A stretch of DNA of 64,000 nt. Origin: Nocardioides sp. BGMRC 2183 (GTDB lineage Bacteria > Actinomycetota > Actinomycetes > Propionibacteriales > Nocardioidaceae). This document shows positions 54,890 through 63,913 of this stretch, piece by piece. Position numbers and translations under genes: made by a program. The notes beneath the pieces were generated by a model. That model was given only the letters and a program-made list of their open reading frames with translations. It was not told the origin of the DNA and ran no database searches. The stretch lies in contig VSSA01000007.1 in assembly GCA_008123405.1 (NCBI GenBank), positions 158,343 to 222,342 on the forward strand, given 5' to 3'. The stretch's first letter is position 1. Every line of letters begins with the position of its first letter.

Positions 54890-54925
54890 GTCGCGCGGTC
54901 GCGGACGGCACTGAATAAAGGGCGG

Positions 54926-56017
54926 ATGACGAATCGACCGCCGGAGCTTCGTCGCCTCACCGGCCTGCGCTTCGTCGCCGCCGCGCTCGTCGTCGTCCAT
55001 CATGGTGCGGCTGTCGTCGCACCGGTTCCGTTGGTGACCCCGATCGCGTCGCTCGGCTACGTCGGGGTGACCTTCTTCTTCGTGCTCTCCGGGTTCGTGC
55101 TGACCTGGTCTTCGGATGACACCCTCGCGCGCCGTCACTTCTACGGTCGGCGGTTCGCACGTGTCTATCCCACCCACCTGGCCACGTTGGCGATCGTGGT
55201 GTTGCTCCTGATGGTGAACCAACGACCGATCGGTCTCGCGACCACCGCCGTCAACGTGCCGCTGTTGCACGCCTGGTTCCCCGATCCGGCGTACACGGAG
55301 AACCTCAACACCGTCTCGTGGTCGCTGTCGGACGAGGCCTTCTTCTACGCCGCGTTCCCGTTCCTCCTGCTGGCGCTGAGCCGGCTCACGCCGGGACAGG
55401 TGTGGCGCCGGGTCGGGGTGGTGCTCCTCGCCACGGTGGTCGCGATCCCGTTGCTCCGGCTGGCGGCCGGTGCGGAGGTGGCCGGCAACATCCTCTACAA
55501 AGCGCCGGGGTTGCGCATCGGTGACTTCCTGGTCGGCGTCGCGCTGGCGCTCATGGTCAAGCGTGGGTGGCGACCCCGGACCACGCTCGGCACCGCCGGT
55601 GTGGTGGCGACCCTCGCCTACCTGGTGGCGGTGGCCGGTCTGTGGCTGCTCGACCGGCCGGAGGCGATGCGCGTGGCTCCTGACCTGCTGCTGCTCGGTC
55701 CGCTCGCGCTCCTCATCGTGTGCGCCGCCTGTGCCGACCTCGACGACGGTGCACGGACCGGTCTCGCCTCGCCCCGCGTGGTGATGCTCGGCAAGGCGTC
55801 GTTCCAGCTGTACATGACGCATTTCCTGCTGCTGATGGTCGTGGCCGGGGCGCTGCCCGCTGCCGCGCGCACGTCGTGGTGGGTCTCCGGCACGGTGCTG
55901 CTGGCCTTCACGGTGGTCGCGGTCGGGGTCTCCATCGTCACCTTCACGATGTTCGAGGTGCCGAGCGAGCGCTGGCTCCGACGTCGTCTCGGCGGCCCGG
56001 CCCCGGCGCGTCGGTGA
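54926..56017 (+). CDS. Acyltransferase family 3 (OafA-like)
   Basis: A 363-residue membrane protein with about ten helices. The N-terminal signature LTGLRFVAAALVVVHHG holds the conserved R and the H-H pair. LGYVGVTFFFVLSGFVLTW follows. It O-acylates surface glycans using acyl-CoA. The ATG at 54926 has no strong ribosome site visible. It is divergent from the PAP2 gene and convergent with the SDR gene. Confidence 0.93.
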   Translation: MTNRPPELRRLTGLRFVAAALVVVHHGAAVVAPVPLVTPIASLGYVGVTFFFVLSGFVLTWSSDDTLARRHFYGRRFARVYPTHLATLAIVVLLLMVNQRPIGLATTAVNVPLLHAWFPDPAYTENLNTVSWSLSDEAFFYAAFPFLLLALSRLTPGQVWRRVGVVLLATVVAIPLLRLAAGAEVAGNILYKAPGLRIGDFLVGVALALMVKRGWRPRTTLGTAGVVATLAYLVAVAGLWLLDRPEAMRVAPDLLLLGPLALLIVCAACADLDDGARTGLASPRVVMLGKASFQLYMTHFLLLMVVAGALPAAARTSWWVSGTVLLAFTVVAVGVSIVTFTMFEVPSERWLRRRLGGPAPARR

Positions 56018-56022
56018 GGACG

Positions 56023-57057
56023 TCATCCGACGGCGACGCCGACCCTCCGGAGCCGGTCGTCGAGCTGACCGGCGGCCCGCAGCTCCTCGATCCGACGCAA
56101 CCGGACGAACCGCGGCCCTTCGAAGTCCGACAGCGCCAGACCGTGACGGCGCATGTCCTCAGCGAGCTCCTGGATGCCCAGGGGCACGGTCCAGCGGGGC
56201 TGGAAGCCGGTGAGCAGCGTGGAGATCTTGGTGAAGTCGACCCGGTAGTCGCGCTTGTCCGCGCCGGCGCCGTCGGCGAAGGTGACGGGCGCGGAGAAGT
56301 ACTCCGAGACCGCCAGCGCGATGTCCCTGACCTGGACCACGTCGACGTCGCGGCCGACGTTGAACGCCTGGTCGTGCACCACGTCGCGAGGTGCTTCGAG
56401 GACGGCCAGCAACGCCCGTGCGATGTCCTCGGCATGCACCAGCGGCCGCCAGGGGGTGCCGTCGCTCTGCAGGCGTACCTCGCCGGCGGTGAAGGCGGTG
56501 CCGCTCAGGTTGTTCACCACGATGTCGGCCCGGAGCCGGGGCGAGGAGCCGTAGGCGGTGGCATTGCGCAGGTACGACGGGCTGAAGGAGTCGTCGGCCA
56601 GCGCGGAGATCATCTGCTCGGCACGGACCTTGCTCTCGCCGTACGGCGTGACCGGGTTGAAGGCGCTCTCCTCGGTGACGGCGGCGTCGCCGGCGGCACC
56701 GTAGAGCGAGCAGGAGGAGGAGAACAGGAAGCGTGGCACCCCGGCCGCCTTCGCGGTGCGCGCCATGTGGGCCGCGCCGTCGGCGTTCACCGAGTACGTC
56801 GCCTCCGGGTTGAGGTGGCCGACCGGGTCGTTGGAGATGGCGGCGAGGTGGACGACGGCGTCGAAGCCGTCGAGGTCGGCAGGCGTGACGTCGCGGATGT
56901 CACCGGTGCGGGACTCGTAGTCGGGGGTGTAGGGGCCGAAGTCGCAGCCGTCGTACCAACCGGCGTCCAGACCGACGACCTCGTGTCCGGCCGCTTGGAA
57001 GAAGGGAACGAGTACGGCGCCGATGTAGCCACGGTCGCCGTCGACGAGAACGCGCAC
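56023..57057 (-). CDS. NAD-dependent epimerase/dehydratase (extended SDR)
   Basis: A 344-residue enzyme. The N-terminal glycine motif (G-D-R-G-Y-I-G, residues 6-12) follows VRVLVD. The catalytic set is in [12 protein letters not shown] with [11 protein letters not shown] (the Y-x3-K pair). The C-terminal region resembles WcaG-type sugar epimerases or reductases. The GTG at 57057 has GGAGG seven bases upstream, which decides the start over the longer frame. It is divergent from the methyltransferase gene. Likely substrate is a CDP- or dTDP-hexose from the adjacent pathway (inference). Confidence 0.88.
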   Translation of the reverse strand: MRVLVDGDRGYIGAVLVPFFQAAGHEVVGLDAGWYDGCDFGPYTPDYESRTGDIRDVTPADLDGFDAVVHLAAISNDPVGHLNPEATYSVNADGAAHMARTAKAAGVPRFLFSSSCSLYGAAGDAAVTEESAFNPVTPYGESKVRAEQMISALADDSFSPSYLRNATAYGSSPRLRADIVVNNLSGTAFTAGEVRLQSDGTPWRPLVHAEDIARALLAVLEAPRDVVHDQAFNVGRDVDVVQVRDIALAVSEYFSAPVTFADGAGADKRDYRVDFTKISTLLTGFQPRWTVPLGIQELAEDMRRHGLALSDFEGPRFVRLRRIEELRAAGQLDDRLRRVGVAVG

Positions 57058-57156
57058 GGCGCTACCTCCACGAGTCGATGGGTGAGGCACGGGCGCTCGC
57101 CCGGCCACCTCGAACCTGACACGCGCAGGTGTCGCCGGGCGCTGCCCCGGACCGCG

Positions 57157-57173
57157 CTACCCAAGTCTGGGGA
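57157..57173 (+). promoter_or_regulatory. Shared 17-bp motif, site 3 (upstream of methyltransferase gene)
   Basis: CTACCCA-N4-TGGGGA on the + strand in the 213-bp divergent gap between the SDR and methyltransferase genes, about 98 bases before the GTG. Like site 1 it is preceded by CCGCG. The core CCCA-N4-TGGG is an exact palindrome. Confidence 0.5.
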
Positions 57174-57270
57174 CTGCTGCCCGGATCCGTCGGTCGGCTG
57201 CGATCCGGATGCCGATGGTGGTGCATCGAGAGCCCGGTTCCCTCCGGGCCGTGAGAGGGGGAGATCCGAC

Positions 57271-58500
57271 GTGACCGCACCGAAGTGCCGGCTGTGCTCG
57301 GCGGAGTTGGACCAGACGTTCGTCGACCTCGGGATGTCTCCGCCGTGCGAGAGCTATCTCCGTGAAGACCAATTGGATCAGGGCGAGACCTTCTATCCGC
57401 TGCACGTCCGCGTCTGCTCGGAATGTCTGCTCGTCCAGTTGCCGGCCTACATCCCGGCGGAGGACATCTTCAGCGACTACGCCTACTTCTCCTCCTACTC
57501 CGACTCCTGGGTGCGGCACGCGGCCGCGTTCGTGGACCAGGCGGTCGAACGGCTCGACCTCGATGAGGACTCCTTCGTCGTGGAGGTCGCCAGCAACGAC
57601 GGCTACCTGCTGCAGCACAGCATCGCCCGGGGGATCCGCTCGCTGGGCATCGAACCCGCCGGCAACATCGCCGAGGTCGCCGTGGCCAAGGGCGTGCCCA
57701 CCGAGGTGATGTTCCTGGGTGAGGAGACCGGGCGGAAGGTGGCCGACATCCACGGCCGCGCCGACCTCGTGGCCGCCAACAACGTCTTCGCACACGTCCC
57801 GGACATCGTCGACTTCAGCCGGGGGTTGCGCGAGCTGGTCGCCGACGACGGCTACGTCAGCATCGAGATCCCGCACCTGCTGCGCCTCATCGACGGCAAC
57901 GAGTACGACACGATCTACCACGAGCACTACTCCTACCTCTCGCTGCTGACCACCCAACGTGTGCTGGCGACCGCGGGGCTGAGCGTCGTCGACGTACAGG
58001 AGCTGGCGAGTCACGGCGGGTCGCTGCGCACCTGGTCCACACCGACCGCGAACGCCGGTCCGCCGAGCGCTGCCGTGGCCAAGGTGCTCGAGGACGAACG
58101 CAACGCCGGCCTGCACACGGTGGAAGGCCATCGTGGCTTCGCCGAGCAGGTCGGTCGAGTCCGTGACGACCTCCTGGAGTTCCTGATCGGCTGTCGTCGT
58201 GCCGGCCGGAAGGTGGCGGCGTACGGCGCGCCCGGCAAGGGCAACACCCTGCTCAACCACTGCGGGATCCGTGCCGACCTGATCTCCTTCGCGGTCGATC
58301 GGAGCCCCCACAAGCACGGGCTGTTCCTGCCCGGCACCCACATCCCGATCAGCCCTGTCGAGCGCCTCGCCGAGGAGCAGCCCGACGTGATCGTGATCAT
58401 GCCCTGGAACCTGCGCGCCGAGATCTCGGCGCAGTTGGAGTACACGCGGGACTGGGGCGCCCAACTGGTCGTGGCGCTGCCGCGACTCGAGACCGTGTAG
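57271..58500 (+). CDS. Class I SAM-dependent methyltransferase (sugar C-methyltransferase-like)
   Basis: A 409-residue protein. The N-terminal zinc-binding part has CRLC and CSEC pairs, the TylC3/EvaC-type layout. The SAM region follows with VVEVASNDGYLLQHSIARGI. HHEHYSYLSLL-like (YHEHYSYLSLLT) and SHGGSLRTW carry catalytic His positions, and the C-terminal domain has AYGAPGKGNTLLNHCG. Such proteins add a C-methyl branch at C3 of a 4-keto sugar. The GTG start is preceded by GAGAGGGGGAG. The next gene (RfbF) follows after 35 bases. Confidence 0.88.
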   Translation: MTAPKCRLCSAELDQTFVDLGMSPPCESYLREDQLDQGETFYPLHVRVCSECLLVQLPAYIPAEDIFSDYAYFSSYSDSWVRHAAAFVDQAVERLDLDEDSFVVEVASNDGYLLQHSIARGIRSLGIEPAGNIAEVAVAKGVPTEVMFLGEETGRKVADIHGRADLVAANNVFAHVPDIVDFSRGLRELVADDGYVSIEIPHLLRLIDGNEYDTIYHEHYSYLSLLTTQRVLATAGLSVVDVQELASHGGSLRTWSTPTANAGPPSAAVAKVLEDERNAGLHTVEGHRGFAEQVGRVRDDLLEFLIGCRRAGRKVAAYGAPGKGNTLLNHCGIRADLISFAVDRSPHKHGLFLPGTHIPISPVERLAEEQPDVIVIMPWNLRAEISAQLEYTRDWGAQLVVALPRLETV

Positions 58501-58535
58501 CAGCGTTCGGTGACGGACGAGGAGGCGAATCAGAG

Positions 58536-59369
58536 ATGAAGGTGGTCCTGTTCTGCGGCGGACTGGGCATGCGGATGCGTGCCGACAACCAGTCGCTGCC
58601 CAAGCCGATGATGCCGATCGGCAGTCGGCCGGTGTTGTGGCACGTGATGCGCTACTACGCGCACTTCGGCCACACCGAGTTCATCCTCTGCCTGGGCTAT
58701 GGCGCGCAGGCGGTCAAGGACTACTTCCTGGACTACCGGGAGACGGCGTCCAACGACTTCGTGCTCACGAAGGGAGGTCAGCATGTCGAGATGCTCGGCA
58801 CCGACATCAGTGACTGGACGATCAGCTTCATCGACACCGGGATGGACACCGCTATCGGGGAGCGGCTGCGTCGCGTGCGTCCCTACCTGGAGGGCGACGA
58901 GCTGTTCCTCGCCAACTACGGCGACGTGCTGACCGACGCTCCCATGAACGACCTGATCGAGGAGTTCGCGGGGACCGACAACGTGGCGCAGTTCCTCGCG
59001 GTGAAGCCACAGGACTCCTTCCACGTGGTCGATTTCGCGGAGTCCGGGCAGGTCTCGGGGCTGACCCCGGTGGCGGACATGGCCATGTGCATCAACGGCG
59101 GCTACTTCGTGCTGCGCCAGGGGATCTTCGACTATCTCGAGGAAGGCGACGACCTGGTGATGAACGGCTGCGTCCGTGCCGCCCGCGAGGGCCGGGTACG
59201 CGCGGTGCGGTATCCCGGGTTCTGGGCGCCGATGGACACCCTCAAGGAGCGCACCACGCTCGAGGACAAGTACAAGCGCGGGGTGAGTCCGTGGACCTTG
59301 TGGCGTGAGCGCTCGAGCGGAAGCCGTCCGATCACCCCGGTCTCCGACGGCACTCCTGCCTGCGTCTGA
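58536..59369 (+). CDS. rfbF: Glucose-1-phosphate cytidylyltransferase family protein (RfbF-like)
   Basis: A 277-residue nucleotidyltransferase making CDP-glucose or a related sugar. The N-terminal VVLFCGGLGMRMRADNQSLP is the pyrophosphorylase motif, with the Lys in PKPMMPIGSRPVLWH. FLANYGDVLTDAP carries the metal-binding Asp. No CDP-glucose 4,6-dehydratase (RfbG) is in the window, so later steps are missing or done by the SDR at 56023. AGGAGG lies before the ATG. Confidence 0.92.
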   Translation: MKVVLFCGGLGMRMRADNQSLPKPMMPIGSRPVLWHVMRYYAHFGHTEFILCLGYGAQAVKDYFLDYRETASNDFVLTKGGQHVEMLGTDISDWTISFIDTGMDTAIGERLRRVRPYLEGDELFLANYGDVLTDAPMNDLIEEFAGTDNVAQFLAVKPQDSFHVVDFAESGQVSGLTPVADMAMCINGGYFVLRQGIFDYLEEGDDLVMNGCVRAAREGRVRAVRYPGFWAPMDTLKERTTLEDKYKRGVSPWTLWRERSSGSRPITPVSDGTPACV

Positions 59370-59409
59370 CCACCCGATCCACGACCGCCACCCGGAAGGG
59401 AACAGATCG

Positions 59410-60084
59410 GTGCGAGCCTTGACGATGGCCCCCGGCCCACTCCACGTGCTCTGCCTCGGCGCCCACCCCGACGACATCGAGATCGGGTGCGGGGGGACAC
59501 TGCTCGCGCTCGCGGAACGACCGGCCACCCAGGTCACGGCGCTGGTCCTGACCGGGAGTGGGGAGCGGGAGGCCGAGTCGACGGCGGCGCTCGAGCAGTT
59601 CGCGCCGGGTGTCCGTTCGCACTTCGCCCACCTGGCCGACGGTCGGTTGCCGGCGCAATGGGAGCAGGCGAAGGAGGCGCTGGAGAAGCTTGCCGTCGGG
59701 TGCCGGCCCGACGTCGTGCTGGCGCCCCGCACCGACGACGCCCACCAGGACCACCGCCTGGTGGGGACCCTGGCCGGCACGGTGTGGCGGGACGCGCTGA
59801 TCCTGCACTACGAGATCCCGAAGTGGGACGGCGATCTCGGATCGCCACAGCAGTACGTCGCGGTGCCCGAGCCGCGAGCCCGGCGCAAGGTCGAGCTGCT
59901 GAACAAGTACTTCGCCAGCCAGGTCGACCGTGACTGGTGGGACGACGAGATGTTCCTCGGTCTGATGCGGCTGCGCGGCATGGAGTCCCGCACCCGCTAC
60001 GCCGAAGGGTTCTACTGCACCAAGATGGCGCTCGACCTGGGCGAGCCGACACCGACAAGCGCGCCACCTGTGAGCACGCCATGA
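59410..60084 (+). CDS. PIG-L family deacetylase
   Basis: A 224-residue protein. The zinc motif LGAHPDDIEIGCGG (A-H-P-D-D) and the later D-D-A-H-x-D-H-R pattern (DDAHQDHRL) are both present. It should remove an N-acetyl or other N-acyl group from a sugar or its nucleotide. It starts at GTG 59410 with GGAAGGGA upstream; ATG 59425 is an alternative. It is coupled by ATGA to the aminotransferase. Confidence 0.9.
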   Translation: MRALTMAPGPLHVLCLGAHPDDIEIGCGGTLLALAERPATQVTALVLTGSGEREAESTAALEQFAPGVRSHFAHLADGRLPAQWEQAKEALEKLAVGCRPDVVLAPRTDDAHQDHRLVGTLAGTVWRDALILHYEIPKWDGDLGSPQQYVAVPEPRARRKVELLNKYFASQVDRDWWDDEMFLGLMRLRGMESRTRYAEGFYCTKMALDLGEPTPTSAPPVSTP

Positions 60085-61469
60085 TCGAGGTCGACCGGAC
60101 GGTGGCGGCGCCCTCGTTCGCCCGGTCGGAGGTGGCGCAGCAGCACCTGCACGAGCTGGTGCCTGGTGGCGCCCACACCTATGCCCGCGGCTCTGACCAG
60201 TACCCGGAAGGCATGGCGCCCATCCTGGTCCGCGGGTACGGCGCGCGCGTGCTCGACGTCGACGGCAACGAGTACGTCGAGTACGGGATGGGGCTGCGCT
60301 CGGTGACGCTCGGACACGGGTACGAGCCGGTGGTGCGGGCAGTCTCGTCCGCGATCATCGACGGCGTCAGTTTCTCCAGACCCACGATGGTCGAGCTGGA
60401 GGCGGCGGAGTCGTTCGTCCGGCAGGTTCCGGGCGCCGAGATGGTCAAGTTCGCGAAGAACGGCTCGGACGCGACGACCGCTGCGGTCAGGCTGGCCCGT
60501 GCGGCGACGGGTCGACGTCATGTGGCGATCTGTCGCAGCCAGCCGTTCTTCTCCACCGACGACTGGTTCATCGGGACCACCCCGATGGCAGCGGGGACGC
60601 TTGCCGAGGAGCGTGCGCTGACCGTGGGGTTCGACTACAACGACCTCGGCTCCCTGGAGCGGCTGTTGGTGCAACATCCCGGCGACGTCGCCTGCGTGAT
60701 CCTGGAGGCCGCGACGGCTCTCGCCGAGCCCTCCCCGGGCTTCCTCACCGGCCTGCGGGCGCTGGCCGATCGCGACGGGTTCGTGCTGGTCTTCGACGAG
60801 ATGATCACCGGCATGCGCTGGTCGGCGGCCGGTGCCCAGGGCACCTACGGAGTGTTGCCGGACCTCTCGACCTGGGGAAAGGCGCTGGGCAACGGCTTCC
60901 CGATCTCGGCGCTCGCGGGTCGTCGGGAGCTGCTCGAACTCGGCGGACTGCGCACCGATGAGGAGCGCGTCTTCCTGCTGTCGACGACCCACGGTGCGGA
61001 GACCGGCGGCCTGGCGGCGTACCTCGCGGTGGCCCAGGCCTACCAGGAGCGGGACGTGGTGGGAGTGATGGAGCGGCAGGGCGAGCGGTTGCGAGCGGCG
61101 GTGGACGCCGAGATCGCGGCGGCCGGGCTGGGGGAGTATCTGCAGGTGCGAGGCCGCCCGTCGTGCCTGGTGTTCACGACCTGCGATGCCGACCGGGAGC
61201 CGTCACAGGCGTACCGCACCCTGTTCCTCCAGGAGCTGCTGCGCCACGGTGTGCTCGGTCAGTCCTTCGTGATCTCCGCGGCCCACACCGACGCCGACCT
61301 CGATCGGACGGTGGCCGCCGTGCGGCAGGCGCTGCCGATCTACGCCAGGGCGGTCGAGCAGCGGTCCATCAGCGGGCTGCTCGAGGGGCGTCCGGTGGCC
61401 CCGGCCCTGCGCGCCCGGGCCCGGCCACGGCGGCTGGGTGTGCAGGAGGATGGAGGGGAGCGCACGTGA
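60081..61469 (+). CDS. Class III aminotransferase (glutamate-1-semialdehyde aminomutase-like)
   Basis: A 462-residue PLP enzyme. The N-terminal ELVPGGAHTYARGSDQYPEG and LDVDGNEYVEYGMGLRSVTL are typical. FAKNGSDATTAAVRLARA is the cofactor phosphate region, VFDEMITGMRWS the Asp that contacts the pyridine N, and STWGKALGNGFPISAL holds the PLP Lys. In this context it more likely transaminates a keto sugar than makes 5-aminolevulinate. It overlaps both neighbours (ATGA and GTGA). Confidence 0.9.
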   Translation: MIEVDRTVAAPSFARSEVAQQHLHELVPGGAHTYARGSDQYPEGMAPILVRGYGARVLDVDGNEYVEYGMGLRSVTLGHGYEPVVRAVSSAIIDGVSFSRPTMVELEAAESFVRQVPGAEMVKFAKNGSDATTAAVRLARAATGRRHVAICRSQPFFSTDDWFIGTTPMAAGTLAEERALTVGFDYNDLGSLERLLVQHPGDVACVILEAATALAEPSPGFLTGLRALADRDGFVLVFDEMITGMRWSAAGAQGTYGVLPDLSTWGKALGNGFPISALAGRRELLELGGLRTDEERVFLLSTTHGAETGGLAAYLAVAQAYQERDVVGVMERQGERLRAAVDAEIAAAGLGEYLQVRGRPSCLVFTTCDADREPSQAYRTLFLQELLRHGVLGQSFVISAAHTDADLDRTVAAVRQALPIYARAVEQRSISGLLEGRPVAPALRARARPRRLGVQEDGGERT

Positions 61470-62758
61470 GCGGCGAGCCCGACGATGCTGTCAGCGCCCG
61501 CATACGAGGGTGGATGACCGAGGCTTTCCCGCTCTGTCGCAGCATCAGCGGCGACGGGGTCAGGCGCACCCTCGACCTCATCGAGGCGGCGCTCCCGCCG
61601 GCGGCGACGCTGCGCCGAACCGGGGTGCCGTCGGGCACCGAGGTCTTCGACTGGACCATCGGCGAGGAGTGGAACGTCGCGGGCGCCTGGATCACCGGCC
61701 CCGACGGGCAGCGGGTGGTCGACGTCGCGGACCACACGCTGCACCTGGTGAGCTACAGCGCGCCGACCCGGACGAGCCTGTCCCTGGAGGAGCTGCGACC
61801 GCACCTGCACAGCCTGCCCGAGCACCCGGACTGGATCCCGTATCGCACCAGCTACTACCACCGGGACTGGGGCTTCTGCCTTCCCCACCGTCGGTTGGAG
61901 GCGCTCGAGCCTGGGCAGTACGACGTCGTCGTCGACACCACGCTGGAGCCCGGCGAGCTGGTCTACGGGGAGGTGTACCTGCCGGGCGAGACGTCCAGCG
62001 AAGTGCTGGTCAGCTCACACCTCTGCCATCCGTCGCTGGTCAACGACAACCTCTCGGGTCTCGCCGTGACGTTGGAGCTGATCCGGCACCTGGTCGCCCA
62101 GGATCGGCGCCGTTTCTCCTACCGCTTCCTCTTCGCACCGGGGACGATCGGCTCGCTGAGCTGGCTGCACGGCAACCCGACCGTCGTGCCGCGGATCCGG
62201 CACGGACTGGTGCTCACCGGTCTCGGGGGCGGGGGGCCGCTGGTCTACAAACGGACCCGGCACGGCGACGCGACGATCGATCACGCGGCCGAGCACGTCG
62301 TACGTCATCGCGGGGGAGAGGTGCGTGACTACTCGCCGTACGGCTACGACGAACGCCAGTTCAACGCGGTCGGGTTCGACCTCCCGGTCGGCCGGCTGAC
62401 CCGGACGCCGCATGGTGAGTACGCCGAGTACCACACCTCCGCCGACGACCTGGACTTCGTGACCGACGACGAGCTGCACGAGTCGCTGACCGCGCTGACC
62501 GAGATCCTCGACATCCTGGAGCGCGACGAGGTCGTCACCAACGAGAGCCCCTACGGCGAACCGCAGCTCGGCAAGCGTGGTCTGTATCCGACGATGGGCG
62601 GAAAGTCTGCCTCGGACGCGGTGATGGCGATGCTCTGGACATTGGCGTACGCCGATGGCAAGACCAGCCTGCTCGAGATCGCCGACACCTCCGACCTCCC
62701 GTTCTCGGCGGTCCGGTCGGCGGCCGACGCGCTCCTCGAGGCAGGGCTGCTGTCCTGA
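61466..62758 (+). CDS. DUF4910/DUF2172 aminopeptidase-like protein
   Basis: A 430-residue protein. The N-terminal FPLCRSISGDGVRRTLDLI is typical of DUF4910/DUF2172 proteins of polysaccharide loci. LVSSHLCHPSLVNDNLSGLA resembles the metal-binding block of M28-type peptidases (H and D-N present). A winged-helix-like C-terminus ends LEAGLLS. The biochemical role is unknown; hydrolysis of an amide on the modified sugar is a guess. It is the last gene of the operon; the GTG start overlaps the aminotransferase stop. Confidence 0.8.
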   Translation: MSGEPDDAVSARIRGWMTEAFPLCRSISGDGVRRTLDLIEAALPPAATLRRTGVPSGTEVFDWTIGEEWNVAGAWITGPDGQRVVDVADHTLHLVSYSAPTRTSLSLEELRPHLHSLPEHPDWIPYRTSYYHRDWGFCLPHRRLEALEPGQYDVVVDTTLEPGELVYGEVYLPGETSSEVLVSSHLCHPSLVNDNLSGLAVTLELIRHLVAQDRRRFSYRFLFAPGTIGSLSWLHGNPTVVPRIRHGLVLTGLGGGGPLVYKRTRHGDATIDHAAEHVVRHRGGEVRDYSPYGYDERQFNAVGFDLPVGRLTRTPHGEYAEYHTSADDLDFVTDDELHESLTALTEILDILERDEVVTNESPYGEPQLGKRGLYPTMGGKSASDAVMAMLWTLAYADGKTSLLEIADTSDLPFSAVRSAADALLEAGLLS

Positions 62759-62788
62759 CCGCACTCGCGTGGGGGTCACCCTCGATGG

Positions 62789-63547
62789 TCACTTCCGGCG
62801 GCTGATCACCTTGAACCGATCGACCTTGAAGCGCGCGGGCTCCCCGCCGGTCGACACGATCTCGAACCCGAAGCAGATCTGGCCCAGGGTCACGTCGCGG
62901 TCGAGCCGTCGCTTCTGGATCAGCCAGCCCAGCATCCGACGGATCGCGATCGTGCCGTGCGTGAGCCGGCGTTTCGGTACGAAGGCGATGTAGCCGTTGT
63001 CGCGGCTGGCCCACACCTTCCACCGGTACTTGCCGAGCTTGACCGAGCGCTTGACCACCGACCCGGCAGGAACCTGTTTGCGGTTGTCGGTCCAGATCAT
63101 CACCTCGTGCTGGCCGGGCACCCCGTTGAGCCAGATGTCGTAGGCGGCGTTGTAGATCCCGACGCCGGGTGTCCTGGCCTTCCAGCGGCTCCGGATGGTG
63201 CGGAACTTGGTCACCCGCGGCTCGTGACCGGTGGACCAGTTGTGGTAGTCGCGGTGCACGTTCGGGTAGCTCTTCACCGCCCCGTCGCCGGCGCTGTTGT
63301 CGGCGGTGGCGGTCACCCTCCAGTTGCGGTAGGTGCAGGCGGCGAGCCGCTGCCACATGTCGTAGGAGGAGGCGTTCCACATGTTGTTGTGCACGATGTA
63401 GCGGCCTTGGGTCCACATCGCGTTGGGGGAGGAGGTGGTGAACTTCGGGTTGTTGCACGCAGCGGCGGAGGCTGGGCTCTGCGCACCGAGGATGACGAGC
63501 GGGCCGGCGACGACGAGCGTCAGCAGCAGGATCAGGGGTCGCTTCAC
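62789..63547 (-). CDS. Secreted GH12-like glycoside hydrolase
   Basis: A 252-residue protein with a signal peptide (LILLLTLVVAGPLVILGAQS...ASAAA). The mature part has the GH12 layout: YIVHNNMWNASS, GAVKSYPNVHRDYH, then GQHEVMIWTDNRK with the nucleophile Glu, and QICFGFEIVS with the second Glu. FKVDRF ends the fold. GH12 enzymes cut beta-1,4-glucans or xyloglucan. The overall similarity is modest. GTG 63547 follows GGGAG. It lies at the edge of the polysaccharide locus, opposite to the operon. Confidence 0.75.
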   Translation of the reverse strand: MKRPLILLLTLVVAGPLVILGAQSPASAAACNNPKFTTSSPNAMWTQGRYIVHNNMWNASSYDMWQRLAACTYRNWRVTATADNSAGDGAVKSYPNVHRDYHNWSTGHEPRVTKFRTIRSRWKARTPGVGIYNAAYDIWLNGVPGQHEVMIWTDNRKQVPAGSVVKRSVKLGKYRWKVWASRDNGYIAFVPKRRLTHGTIAIRRMLGWLIQKRRLDRDVTLGQICFGFEIVSTGGEPARFKVDRFKVISRRK

Positions 63548-63725
63548 GGATACTCCCGCCCGGTGTCCCTGGGGTCGTCCGGTCGACGACCCTCCACCGG
63601 GCCAGTTGGCGTAGGTGCGGGCTATCCCTCGCGCGGGCCGCTCTCCCCGGACCGCGTTGTCGCCTCCGATTATCACCACGAGTCGCCGTGGAGTGGAAGC
63701 GCGCGGCTGGCGCGGAAACGGGAAC

Positions 63726-63754
63726 GGCCCCCACCGGAGATCCCGGTGAGGGCC
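63726..63754 (-). terminator. Terminator hairpin after tRNA-Lys
   Basis: An 11-bp stem with one C-A mismatch (63726-63737 and 63743-63754, with GGCCC/GGGCC and CACCGG/CCGGTG) and the loop AGATC. It begins seven bases downstream of the tRNA-Lys 3' end on the minus strand and is followed by a T-containing stretch (GTTCCCGTTTCC on minus). Confidence 0.65.
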
Positions 63755-63760
63755 AGTCGG

Positions 63761-63833
<73 letters not shown>

Positions 63834-63913
63834 ATGCGTTGGAGCGTGTCGAACGCAGGATGAAACATTACCAGCGCTGGGCATACGGATGAAATCGACG
63901 GGACGTGCTCAGC

